DNA of 14,267 nucleotides from the NCBI GenBank assembly GCA_041621405.1, contig JBFKAV010000096.1:1-14267 (forward strand), written 5' to 3'. The notes under the pieces were generated by a model. That model was not told where the DNA came from. It did no database searches and worked only from the letters and a program-made list of their open reading frames with translations. Origin of the DNA: JBFKAV01 sp041621405. GTDB taxonomy: Bacteria > Pseudomonadota > Alphaproteobacteria > Rhodobacterales > Rhodobacteraceae. The position numbers and the translations under genes were made by a program. Of this stretch, positions 6,807-14,267 are shown in pieces; positions within the stretch are counted from its first letter, which is position 1; every line of letters begins with the position of its first letter.

Positions 6807-8254
6807 CAGACCCTCCAGAACCCGATCGTGAACATCGCGTAGACGACGACGAGCTCGAGCCGCCCGACCAGCATTCCGACGGACAGGATCCACTTCGCGG
6901 TGTCGTTCAGCGACGCGAAGTTGCCCACCGGACCGATGATCTCGCCGAGCCCCGGGCCGATATTGGCGATCGCCGTGGCAGCGCCGGAAAGCGACGTGAC
7001 GAAATCGAGCCCGGTCATGCCGAGAGCCACCGAGGTCACGCCGATCGAGACCACGAAGATCACAAGGAAGGACATCACCGAGGACAGCACCTCGGTACTG
7101 ACCGGGCGGCCCTCGAAGCGGGTGGTGAAGATGCCGTGCGGCGAGTGGATGCGGCGGATCTGGGCGATGATCGCCGAGAACAGGATCTGGTAGCGGAACA
7201 CCTTCACCGAGCAGGTTGTGGACCCCGCGCAGCCGCCGATCAGGCCGAGGAAGAAGAAGGCCACCACCGGGAAATGGCCCCAGGACTGGTAGTCGGTGGA
7301 GGCGTAGCCGGTGCCGGTGACAATCGAGGCGACGTTGAACACCCCCTCGCGGAAGGCGTGTTCGGCCTCATCGCCCCGAAACGCGACGCGGAAGAGCGCC
7401 ATTGTCAGCGTGACGACGGCGACGATGGCGAGGAAGACGCGAACCTGGCTGTCGCGGAAGAGCGGCTGGGCGGAGCCGGCCGAAAGCTGGACGAAGCGGA
7501 CGAAGGGCAGGCTCGCCAGCACCATGAACACCGAGGCCACGTATTCCGGCGCGCCCTGAAACGCGGCGAACGAGGCGTCGCGGGTGGAAAAGCCGCCGGT
7601 CGCGATGGTGGTGAAGGCGTGGTTGACCGCATCGAAGGCGCCCATGCCTACCATGATGTAGGTCAGCGCAGAGGCCGCCGTGAGGACGACATAGATCGCC
7701 GAGATCCGGCCCGCGATCTCGGCGGCGCGGGGCAGGATCTTGCCCATGGTGTCGAAGCCTTCCGAGCGGAACACCTGCATGCCGCCGATCCTGAGCTCGG
7801 GCAGGAATACCATGGCCACGACGATGATGCCGATGCCTCCGAACCATTGCAGCATCGAGCGCCAGAGCAGGAGGCCCTGGGGCAGCGTGTCGAGGCCGGA
7901 GAGGACGGTGGAGCCGGTGGTGGTGAGCCCCGACATCGCCTCGAAATAGGCATCGACGATGCGGGCGTCAGTGGCGCCGAAGACGAAGGGGATCGCGCCG
8001 AAGACCGGCAGCACCGCCCAGACGCCGGTGGTGAGCAGGAACGTCTGCTGCAGCGAGAGCCGCGCGGTGACACCGCTGGCCGAGGCCAGCGCCATCAGCC
8101 CGCCGATGAGCGCGGTGATGACCGCGCTTTCGAGGAACACCGGCCAGTGGCCGTTGCCGTAGGCCAGGTCGGTCAGAAGCGGCACCACCATCGAAGCGCC
8201 CAGCGCCGCGACGAGGAGGCCGATGACATATCCGACGGGGCGCAGATCCGGCAT
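6806..8254 (-). CDS. trkH: TrkH-family potassium uptake channel subunit
   Basis: This 482-residue inner-membrane protein forms the K+-conducting subunit of the Trk system, which works with the peripheral NAD-binding protein TrkA (not in the window). All four pore-loop filter sequences are visible in order: TTTGS at 111-115, TIATGG at 216-221, VTGTGYAS at 312-319 and ANIGPG at 430-435, each with the central Gly. Length equals the classic TrkH (about 480). GGCAGSTTCSVKVFRYQ at 340-356 matches the gating-loop area before the third pore helix exit. The start at 8254 gives a normal N-terminus; the ribosome binding site is poor and there is a 45-bp gap to folE2, so it probably shares the folE2 transcript. 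Its TGA stop overlaps the ATG of the TPP enzyme. Confidence 0.95.
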   Translation of the reverse strand: MPDLRPVGYVIGLLVAALGASMVVPLLTDLAYGNGHWPVFLESAVITALIGGLMALASASGVTARLSLQQTFLLTTGVWAVLPVFGAIPFVFGATDARIVDAYFEAMSGLTTTGSTVLSGLDTLPQGLLLWRSMLQWFGGIGIIVVAMVFLPELRIGGMQVFRSEGFDTMGKILPRAAEIAGRISAIYVVLTAASALTYIMVGMGAFDAVNHAFTTIATGGFSTRDASFAAFQGAPEYVASVFMVLASLPFVRFVQLSAGSAQPLFRDSQVRVFLAIVAVVTLTMALFRVAFRGDEAEHAFREGVFNVASIVTGTGYASTDYQSWGHFPVVAFFFLGLIGGCAGSTTCSVKVFRYQILFSAIIAQIRRIHSPHGIFTTRFEGRPVSTEVLSSVMSFLVIFVVSIGVTSVALGMTGLDFVTSLSGAATAIANIGPGLGEIIGPVGNFASLNDTAKWILSVGMLVGRLELVVVYAMFTIGFWRV

Positions 8255-8299
8255 GGCCGAGGCTTGGCCGGGGCCCGGGCGGGTGTCAAGCGGCGCGGG

Positions 8300-9400
<1,101 letters not shown>

Positions 9401-9450
9401 CGGGGCCCCTTTGCTGTCCGAAACCCGGGGCGGCGGGCGCCCGCGATAGG
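9401..9450 (-). promoter_or_regulatory. GC-palindromic 5' leader of folE2
   Basis: Two GC palindromes precede folE2: GGGGCCCC covering the Shine-Dalgarno sequence just before the start codon, and GCGGGCGCCCGC at 9433-9444. On the minus strand GCCCC upstream of the GGGTTT stretch can pair with GGGGC of the ribosome binding site across a loop of about 17 nt. Such a leader could hide the ribosome binding site, but high GC content alone produces palindromes of this kind. The rest of the 9401-9635 gap shows no tRNA, riboswitch core or clear promoter that I can recognise. Confidence 0.25.
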
Positions 9451-9635
9451 TAGTCACAACCGTTAGCTTTTACGCGGGACGTGCCAAGGCGGATCACTTG
9501 CAGCGAACTCCTCGCGGGCCGCTTTGCGGGCAACCGGCTTGCTGCGCGGCGTCTGAACGGGATTGCGGTGACAGGTTGTGGGCCGCGCCGGCCTGCCCGG
9601 CACTGGCGCGCGCCCGGTTACCCTAAGTACCTGCC

Positions 9636-10019
9636 TCAGGCGGGCGGAAGTGGCTTCATCATGCAGATCGGCGTGCCCTCGGGATCGGTGACCATGCAGA
9701 CACGGCCGACATCCGGGATGTCCTCAGGTTCTGCGATCCTTGCGCCTCCAAGCGCCTCGGCCCTCTCTGCACAGGCGTCCACGTCGTCGACCTCGACGTA
9801 GAGCGACCAGAACGGCGGACGGTTCCTGGAGAACTCCGTGAGGGGATTCATCATTCCGGCCACGTCCTGTCCATCGGCCTGAAACAGCGTGTAGGTCCCC
9901 ATCGACCCCATATCGACTTCCTTCCTGCTCCAGCCGAACAGGCTGGCGAGGAACTCCCCGCACGCCTCCCGGTTGGTCGTGACAAGCTCGTTCCAGATGA
10001 CCCTTCCACCCTTTGCCAT
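9636..10019 (-). CDS. VOC-superfamily (glyoxalase/bleomycin-resistance fold) protein
   Basis: The 127-residue protein is a single VOC domain of paired beta-alpha-beta-beta-beta modules. The first module has VIWNELVTTNREACGEFLASLFGW with YTLFQADGQDVAGMM; the second has WSLYVEVDDVDACAERAEALGG and ends with the usual VCMVTDPEGTPICMMKP strand pair. These proteins bind a metal or small ligand and include dioxygenases, glyoxalases and antibiotic-sequestering proteins; this subgroup (small, stand-alone, 'NELVTTN' start) has no firm substrate. The ATG at 10019 has an excellent GGAGGA site 5 nt upstream, which decides against a longer frame starting at 10091. It lies upstream of folE2 on the same strand, but the 235-bp gap argues against a close operon. 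Confidence 0.9.
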   Translation of the reverse strand: MAKGGRVIWNELVTTNREACGEFLASLFGWSRKEVDMGSMGTYTLFQADGQDVAGMMNPLTEFSRNRPPFWSLYVEVDDVDACAERAEALGGARIAEPEDIPDVGRVCMVTDPEGTPICMMKPLPPA

Positions 10020-10167
10020 TCGATCCTCCTTCGGCCTGAACCACAACGAACGATGGTGCCAATCCGCCGCGTCCGCATTGAGTGCGGTCAACGACGCCCG
10101 GCGCGAGGCAACGGCCCCTTGGTCTCTGGCACGATCTTCGGGTGACGCGGCCGATCCCGGCCGGTCG

Positions 10168-10902
10168 TCAGCGGTAGCGCGCGACGAAGTTCTCCAGGAT
10201 CCGCTCGGGTGCGGTGACGGTCTCGCGGCGGACCGCGTCGGTGAGCGCTGTCGCCTCCTCCGGCGGGAAGTAGCCGTAGGATCTGTAGATCCGGATCCGG
10301 GTGGCGAAGACCTCGGCGTCGGCCTCGGGGTGGAACTGGATGGCGTAGACGTGCTGCCCGTGCCGGATCATCTGGAACGGGCAGGGCAGCGAGGCGAGAA
10401 GATGGGTGCAGGCCGGCGGCAGCACCTGCACTGCCTCCTTGTGGCCGACGAGCACGCGGAAGCTCTGCGGCAGTCCCTCAAGCAGCGGGTCGAGCCGGCC
10501 CGCCTCGGTGAGCGTGCAGTCGACGCCGCCCACCGGTTCGCCGTAGCGGCGCTTGGAGACCTCGGCGCCGAGGTGGTGGGCAAGGATGCCGATGCCGTAG
10601 CAGCAGCCGAGAAAGGGGAAGTCGCGGGCGGTGATCTCGGGCATCAGCGCAAGCATGTCGGCCTCGATCCGGGCCTCGACCGGGTGCTTCTTCTCCGGCG
10701 GGTCGGAGACGCAGCCGGGGCCGCCACCGACGATGATGCCGGCGTAGTCGTCGAGATCGAGCGCCGGCAGCCGCACCTGGTCGAGCCGGATCCGGCGGGT
10801 TTCGGGCTCGGCGAGCCCGGCCTTGGCGAGGAAGGCCTCGAACTCGTTTTCGGACGCCTCGTCTTCGGGGCGGAGCTGGAGGATCAGGAAGGGTCGCGGC
10901 AT
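10168..10902 (-). CDS. Class I glutamine amidotransferase-like protein
   Basis: The 244-residue product has the triad-type GATase fold. FLGCCYGIG gives a GxCxG nucleophile elbow with Cys101, and IQFHPEAD gives His191 and Glu193, so the catalytic triad looks complete. GIIVGGGPGCVSD (55-67) forms the oxyanion strand. It resembles the stand-alone GMP-synthase-like amidotransferases (COG0518) that lack a fused synthetase domain; the acceptor substrate is unknown, and some relatives are gamma-glutamyl hydrolases instead. Its ATG overlaps the metZ stop as TGATG and has no good ribosome binding site of its own, so it is probably translated by re-initiation and shares the SAM-responsive control of metZ. 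A GC-rich hairpin without a T-run lies shortly after its stop. Confidence 0.87.
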   Translation of the reverse strand: MPRPFLILQLRPEDEASENEFEAFLAKAGLAEPETRRIRLDQVRLPALDLDDYAGIIVGGGPGCVSDPPEKKHPVEARIEADMLALMPEITARDFPFLGCCYGIGILAHHLGAEVSKRRYGEPVGGVDCTLTEAGRLDPLLEGLPQSFRVLVGHKEAVQVLPPACTHLLASLPCPFQMIRHGQHVYAIQFHPEADAEVFATRIRIYRSYGYFPPEEATALTDAVRRETVTAPERILENFVARYR

Positions 10903-12077
10903 CAGGCGGCCGCGAGCGCCCGGGTGAGATCGGCGAGAAGGTCGTCTGCATCCTCGAGGCCCACCGAGAGGCGGACCAGCCCGGGAGTGATCCCCAGCGC
11001 CTTCTTCTGAGCCTCGGGCAGGCGCTGGTGGGTGGTGGTGGCGGGATGGGTGATGATGCTCTTCGCGTCGCCCAGGTTGTTGGAAATCTTAATGATTTCA
11101 AGCGCGTTCAGGAACCTGAAGGCGGCCGCCTGCCCGCCCCTGACCTCGAAGGACAGGACCGTGCCACCCCCCTCCATCTCGCGCTTCGCGAGCGCGTGTT
11201 GCGGGTGCGAGGCGAGGTGCGGGTAGATCACCCGGGCGAGCTTCTCGTGGACCTCCAGCGCGCCGGAGAGCTTCAGCGCGGAATCCGATTGGGCGCGGAC
11301 CCGGAGGTCGAGGGTCTCCAGACCCTTCAGCATCAGCCAGGCATGGAACGGGCTCATCGAGCCGCCGGTATGCTTCATGTAGGGCTCGACCGTCTTGCGG
11401 ATGAACTGCCGGCTGCCCAGGATCACGCCGCCGAGCACCCGGCCCTGGCCGTCGATGTGCTTGGTGGTGGAGTAGACCACGACGTCGGCCCCCTGCTCGA
11501 CGGCGCGGGAGAAGACCGGGGTGGCGAAGACGTTGTCGACGATGACCAGCGCGCCGACTGCATGGGCGAGCTTCGCCACTTCGCGGACGTCGATCAACTC
11601 GAGCGTGGGATTGGAGAGCGTTTCGAGGAACACCACCCTGGTGCCCGGGGTCAGGGCCTCTTGCCACTGGGCGAGGTCCGTGCCGTCGACGAAGACGACC
11701 TCCACGCCGAAGCGGGTGAGCACCTCCTCGAGCACGTAGAGGCAGGAGCCGAAGAGCGCGCGGGACGAGACCACGCGGTCGCCCGCCTTCAGCATCGCGG
11801 TGAGCGCGCCGGACACCGCGGCCATGCCGGAGGCGGCGGCGAAGGCGTCCTCGGTGCCCTCCAGTGCGGCGATGCGCTCCTCGAACATCCTGATTGTGGG
11901 GTTGCCATAGCGGGCGTAGATGAACTCGTCGGGACCGGCCTCGACGAAGCGGGCCTCGGCCGCTTCGGCGCTGTCGTAGACGAAGCCCTGGGTCAGGAAG
12001 ATCGCCTCGGAGACTTCGCCGTACTGGCTGCGGCGGGAGCCTGCGTGCACCGCCTTCGTCCGCGCTTTCCAGTCCAT
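10902..12077 (-). CDS. metZ: O-succinylhomoserine sulfhydrylase
   Basis: This 391-residue PLP enzyme of the Cys/Met-metabolism family makes homocysteine directly from O-succinylhomoserine and sulfide in methionine synthesis. Visible features are the YARYGNPT cofactor/substrate motif (54-61), ASGMAAVSGAL (82-92) holding the cofactor phosphate, Asp181 in VIVDNVFATP, and the Schiff-base lysine Lys206 in YSTTKHIDGQGRVLGG. That last stretch and the overall pattern match MetZ rather than cystathionine gamma-synthase or MetY, although an O-acetylhomoserine substrate cannot be excluded from sequence. The ATG at 12077 follows GGGAGGG by 4 nt. The frame stays open upstream through the terminator and aptamer, but that extension is RNA-regulatory sequence. 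A SAM-II riboswitch upstream supports the role. The stop overlaps the amidotransferase start. Confidence 0.94.
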   Translation of the reverse strand: MDWKARTKAVHAGSRRSQYGEVSEAIFLTQGFVYDSAEAAEARFVEAGPDEFIYARYGNPTIRMFEERIAALEGTEDAFAAASGMAAVSGALTAMLKAGDRVVSSRALFGSCLYVLEEVLTRFGVEVVFVDGTDLAQWQEALTPGTRVVFLETLSNPTLELIDVREVAKLAHAVGALVIVDNVFATPVFSRAVEQGADVVVYSTTKHIDGQGRVLGGVILGSRQFIRKTVEPYMKHTGGSMSPFHAWLMLKGLETLDLRVRAQSDSALKLSGALEVHEKLARVIYPHLASHPQHALAKREMEGGGTVLSFEVRGGQAAAFRFLNALEIIKISNNLGDAKSIITHPATTTHQRLPEAQKKALGITPGLVRLSVGLEDADDLLADLTRALAAA

Positions 12078-12096
12078 GCCGCCCTCCCGGACAACG

Positions 12097-12127
12097 AAAA
12101 GCCCCCGGACCGGAAGAGGTCGGGGGC
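12097..12127 (-). terminator. Intrinsic terminator in the metZ leader
   Basis: On the minus strand GCCCCCGACC (12127-12118) pairs with GGTCCGGGGGC (12111-12101) with one bulged C and a 6-nt loop, followed at once by TTTTCGTT (from 12100). This is a strong rho-independent terminator located between the SAM-II aptamer and the metZ ribosome binding site (12083-12090), as expected for attenuation. Confidence 0.85.
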
Positions 12128-12143
12128 GAGCCCTCATCCTCTT
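12114..12143 (-). promoter_or_regulatory. Candidate antiterminator hairpin
   Basis: On the minus strand AAGAGG (12143-12138), the last bases of the SAM-II aptamer, can pair with CCTCTT (12119-12114), with an inner GGGC-TC-GCCC helix (12133-12124). This fold uses the left arm of the terminator, so the two are mutually exclusive. Its first arm overlaps the 3' end of the aptamer, so SAM binding could release the terminator. The pairing is seen in sequence; the switching model is inference. Confidence 0.4.
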
Positions 12144-12193
12144 TAGCGGCATGTTTAACGTGGCCCGCAATCCGGAAGCACAAATCGCCACGG
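12138..12193 (-). promoter_or_regulatory. SAM-II riboswitch (metZ leader)
   Basis: The minus strand carries the conserved SAM-II elements in order: CGTGG (12192-12188), GATTTG in the loop, TTGC, then CCACG (12163-12159) closing stem P1, GTTAAAC directly after it, and GCCGCTAAAGAGG at the 3' end forming the pseudoknot strand. These match the alphaproteobacterial metA/metZ leader motif as I remember it. The aptamer binds S-adenosylmethionine and lowers expression when SAM is plentiful. It is followed by an intrinsic terminator and begins at the predicted transcription start. Confidence 0.93.
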
Positions 12194-12199
12194 GGGCTG

Positions 12200-12228
12200 G
12201 GAATAGACCCCGGAGGGGCTCAGGTCAA
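12200..12228 (-). promoter_or_regulatory. metZ promoter (sigma-70 type)
   Basis: On the minus strand TTGACC (12228-12223) and TATTCC (12205-12200) are separated by exactly 17 bp, an unusually good match to the housekeeping consensus for this GC-rich DNA. Transcription should start about 7 nt further on, near 12193, which is the first base of the SAM-II aptamer, so the leader RNA carries almost no extra 5' sequence. Confidence 0.75.
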
Positions 12229-12300
12229 GAAGCCGCGAGCAGCCTTGCCCTCGGGGAGGATTGGGCCAATGTGGGACCCTCGCCATGAGAGGGGAACCGG

Positions 12301-13008
12301 ATGGCTGCCGAGATCGAGTTCTATTTCTGGCCAACGCCCAACGGCTGGAAGGTGGCGATCGCGCTGGAAGAGATGGCGCTTGCCTACCGGGTGCGGTCGG
12401 TGAACCTCAGCGCCGGAGAACAATACGACCCGGAGTTCGAGAAGATCTCGCCCAACAACAGGATGCCGGCGATCGTCGATCCCGAAGGGCCGGACGGCAA
12501 GCCAATCTCGGTCTTCGAATCCGGGGCGATCCTGCAATACCTGGCTCGCAAGACGGGCAGGTTCTACGGCGAGGCCGAGCGCCAGCGGGTGGCGGTCGAG
12601 GAATGGCTGATGTGGCAGATGGGCGGCCTTGGGCCGATGGCGGGCCAGGCGCACCATTTCCTCTATTACGCGCCGCGGTTCGACCCGCCGCTGGAGGTGC
12701 CCTATGCCAAGGAGCGTTACCGCGCCGAAATCGCGCGTCTCTACGGCGTGCTCGACCGCCGGCTCGCGGCGAACCGCTACGCCGCCGGGGATTTCTACTC
12801 GATCGCCGACATGGCGATCTGGCCGTGGATTTCGCGTTTTGAGCGCCAGGAGCGGGTGCTGGAAGAGACGCCGCAGGTCAAGCGCTGGTTCGACGAACTC
12901 GGCGAAAGGCCGGCGGTGCGGCGCGGGCGGGCGCTGGCGGGCGAATTGCGTTCGGGCGTACAGACCGATGCCGCGGCGCGCGAGATCCTCTTCAAGCGCG
13001 CGCCCTGA
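12301..13008 (+). CDS. Glutathione S-transferase, Nu-class-like (YfcG/YghU type)
   Basis: The 235-residue cytosolic protein has an N-terminal thioredoxin-fold domain (about 5-88) and an all-helical C-terminal domain (about 95-210). The start YFWPTPNGWKV places Thr12 and Asn14 where Nu-class enzymes such as E. coli YfcG use Thr/Asn to hold glutathione, in place of a catalytic Tyr, Ser or Cys. NNRMPAIVDP (cis-Pro) and VFESGAILQYLA are the classical glutathione-binding segments. The helical domain has DFYSIADMAIWPW, the usual N-capping box. Nu-class members show disulfide-bond reductase and peroxidase activity with glutathione; the role here is inferred. AGAGGGG precedes the ATG by 6 nt. It is divergent from metZ with a 223-bp shared gap; no clear promoter of its own is visible there. 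Confidence 0.93.
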   Translation: MAAEIEFYFWPTPNGWKVAIALEEMALAYRVRSVNLSAGEQYDPEFEKISPNNRMPAIVDPEGPDGKPISVFESGAILQYLARKTGRFYGEAERQRVAVEEWLMWQMGGLGPMAGQAHHFLYYAPRFDPPLEVPYAKERYRAEIARLYGVLDRRLAANRYAAGDFYSIADMAIWPWISRFERQERVLEETPQVKRWFDELGERPAVRRGRALAGELRSGVQTDAAAREILFKRAP

Positions 13009-13092
13009 ACGGCGCCGCGGGCGATTCTTCTGGCGAGGGATCAAGGGTGCGCCCAGCCGGGGCGGCGCGCGGGCCTTTCGCCGATTCGTCCG

Positions 13093-13704
13093 TCACTCGG
13101 CCTCTTCGGTCTTGTCCTCGATGACGTAGGGCTGCAGGGCAATGATCTGCGACCAGAGGAAGAGGAAAAGCGCCAGCGGGAAGCCGAAGGTCTCGACCTT
13201 GACCCAGGTCTCGGTGGACATGGTGCGCCACACGATCTCGTTGCCGACGGCGAGGAAGCAGAACGCCGAGGCCAGGCGGCGGGTCAGGATCATCCAGCCC
13301 TCGCGGCGCATGGGCAGGATCTCGCCCATCACGTACTCGAGCCAAGAGCGGCGAAGCGCGAGCCCGGTGAACAGGATCAGCGCGAAGAGCCCGTAAACGA
13401 CCGTGGTCTTCATCTTGAAGAACTGCTCGTTGTTGAACCAGACGGTGAGCCCGCCGAAGAAGATGACCAGAACCGCCGTCACCACCTGCATCCGGCTGAC
13501 CCGCCCCGAGAGCTTCCAGAGCGCGAAGATCGAGCCGAGGAGCAAGGGCACGAAGGCCGCGGTGACGACGATGAAGCCTGAGTAGTCGGTGCCGCCGAGA
13601 GTGAAGGTCTCGTCCTTCAGCCACATGTAGGCGGCGAAGAAGGCGAGCGCCGGGCCGAACTCGAGCGCGAACTTCAGCACGGGGTTGATCGCTTTGGGCT
13701 GCAT
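13093..13704 (-). CDS. yciB: Septation protein A / YciB family inner-membrane protein
   Basis: The 203-residue protein has about five or six hydrophobic helices. Family signatures seen are LKFALEFGPALAFFAAY near the N-terminus, the central FFGGLTVWFNNEQFFKMKTTVVYGLFA, and a C-terminal NEIVWR followed by WVKVETFG. YciB (also called IspZ or septation protein A) is linked in other bacteria to intracellular septation and envelope upkeep; its molecular activity is not settled. The usual family length is 180-210. The ATG at 13704 is preceded by AGGAGG at a 4-nt spacing, and the EamA stop codon TAG lies inside this ribosome binding site. The two genes therefore form an operon with an 8-bp gap. Convergent with the GST gene; the 84 bp between them hold only weak GC-rich hairpins. 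Confidence 0.94.
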   Translation of the reverse strand: MQPKAINPVLKFALEFGPALAFFAAYMWLKDETFTLGGTDYSGFIVVTAAFVPLLLGSIFALWKLSGRVSRMQVVTAVLVIFFGGLTVWFNNEQFFKMKTTVVYGLFALILFTGLALRRSWLEYVMGEILPMRREGWMILTRRLASAFCFLAVGNEIVWRTMSTETWVKVETFGFPLALFLFLWSQIIALQPYVIEDKTEEAE

Positions 13705-13712
13705 CTGTCCTC

Positions 13713-14267
13713 CTAGCCTCCGACCTCTACTACCACGGCTCCGGTCGCGATCAATGCCATCAGCACGAGTCGGCGGGGGCCGACGCGCTCGCCGAGAATG
13801 AGCCAGCCGATCAGCGCGGCGAAGACGGTAGAGGTTTCGCGCAAGACCGCGGCCTCGCAGACGTTGTCGAGCCTCGTGGCCAGCATGATCCCGCCGAAGC
13901 TGAAATCGGCGACGATCGCGCCGAAGAGGCCGCGGCGGAGTAGCGGCAGGGTCTCGGCGGAGGGAAGCCGCCGCCAGCGGCGGAAGGTGACGGCGGGGAT
14001 GAACCAGCCGTCGAGGAAGAAGAACCAGGCGAAGAACGTGAAGGGGTCGGCGGTGGCGCGGATGCCCCAGGCGTCGTAGGTGGTGTAGAGCGCGACGAAG
14101 CCGCCGGTGGCGACGGCGAGCGCGAGCGCGGACCCCAGGGTCTCGCGGTCCACCCTGGTGAAGACGAGATTGTAGGCCGAGAGCCCGAAGATACCGGCGA
14201 GCAGGCCCGCGAGGCCGAGCCACAGCAGGCCTGTGAAGGCCTCGCCGAAGACCAGGCCGGCGCCGAT
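13713..14267 (-). CDS. EamA/DMT-family transporter, C-terminal part (cut by window edge)
   Basis: The last 184 codons are present and the frame is open to the right edge, so the N-terminal third or more is missing. About six hydrophobic segments can be seen. The second EamA repeat ends with LRETSTVFAALIGWLILGERVGPRRLVLMALIATGAVVVE, where LGER is the conserved end-of-helix motif of DMT transporters. The substrate is unknown; EamA proteins export metabolites such as amino acids. An in-frame GTG at 14153 looks like a start but hydrophobic family-like sequence continues upstream of it (an ALLVF-type helix and NLVFTRVDRE), so the gene is truncated by the window rather than short. It overlaps the yciB ribosome binding site with its TAG. 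Confidence 0.88.
   Translation of the reverse strand: MGAGLVFGEAFTGLLWLGLAGLLAGIFGLSAYNLVFTRVDRETLGSALALAVATGGFVALYTTYDAWGIRATADPFTFFAWFFFLDGWFIPAVTFRRWRRLPSAETLPLLRRGLFGAIVADFSFGGIMLATRLDNVCEAAVLRETSTVFAALIGWLILGERVGPRRLVLMALIATGAVVVEVGG

Noticed and set aside
9401..9635. Zur box or sigma-54 promoter upstream of folE2
   Set aside because: No AT-rich GTTATA-type dyad is present, and the TGGCACG seen on the minus strand lacks the spaced TTGC element needed for sigma-54.
10073..10165. Small hairpins CCGCA-TTGAG-TGCGG and a CGGCCG-type repeat between the VOC and amidotransferase genes
   Set aside because: Short GC stems without a T-run are common at this base composition; I would not call them terminators or binding sites without other evidence.
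11028..12146. Long plus-strand open frame opposite metZ
   Set aside because: It crosses the metZ terminator and part of the riboswitch and its product is a charged, motif-free shadow.
12078..12191. N-terminal extension of metZ (in-frame ATG at 12152 or further upstream)
   Set aside because: The frame is open by chance, but it encodes an Arg/Pro-rich stretch lying over the SAM-II aptamer and the terminator; the ATG at 12077 has a strong ribosome binding site and matches family length.
13009..13092. Possible terminator between the convergent GST and yciB genes
   Set aside because: Several GC-rich partial stems exist but none is perfect or followed by a T-run on either strand.

Overview
The window reads as chromosomal housekeeping DNA from a GC-rich alphaproteobacterium, most likely a member of the Rhodobacterales/Rhodobacteraceae. 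This rests on the PccB/PccR propionyl-CoA pair with TTTGCAAA-type operators, a SAM-II riboswitch in front of metZ (a class typical of alphaproteobacteria), the EamA-yciB pairing, and a DUF6497-like exported protein. I cannot name the genus. There are no insertion sequences, integrases, CRISPR repeats, tRNAs or rRNAs, and no gene-free stretch longer than about 235 bp.

Left part (1-5016), propionyl-CoA assimilation: a leftward pccB (propionyl-CoA carboxylase beta chain) overlaps by 4 bp the start of an exported DUF6497-like gene cut by the window edge. Rightward from the same control region run a small DUF486 membrane protein, a Bcr/CflA-type MFS exporter and pccR, the acyl-CoA-responsive regulator. 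TTTGC/GCAAA half-sites lie both in front of pccB and in front of pccR, consistent with PccR controlling pccB and itself. A perfect inverted repeat after pccR probably ends transcription.

Middle part (5226-10019), all leftward: a VOC/glyoxalase-fold protein, then GTP cyclohydrolase FolE2, the potassium channel subunit TrkH, and a thiamine-diphosphate enzyme of the acetolactate synthase/AruI type. The last two share a TGATG stop-start overlap, so they are probably translationally coupled.

Right part (10168-14267): a leftward metZ (O-succinylhomoserine sulfhydrylase) is preceded by a near-consensus promoter, a SAM-II aptamer starting at the predicted transcription start, a possible antiterminator and a strong intrinsic terminator. 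This looks like a compact SAM-responsive attenuator. metZ is joined by a TGATG overlap to a class I glutamine amidotransferase-like gene, which is therefore probably under the same control. Divergent from metZ is a Nu-class-like glutathione S-transferase. Convergent with that is yciB (septation protein A / intracellular membrane-spanning family) with an upstream EamA/DMT transporter truncated by the right edge.

The best-supported regulatory findings are the SAM-II attenuator and the PccR operators. I found no convincing undescribed multi-gene system. The most open questions are the unassigned genes tied by overlapping codons to well-known ones: amidotransferase with metZ, DUF6497 with pccB, and the TPP enzyme with trkH.
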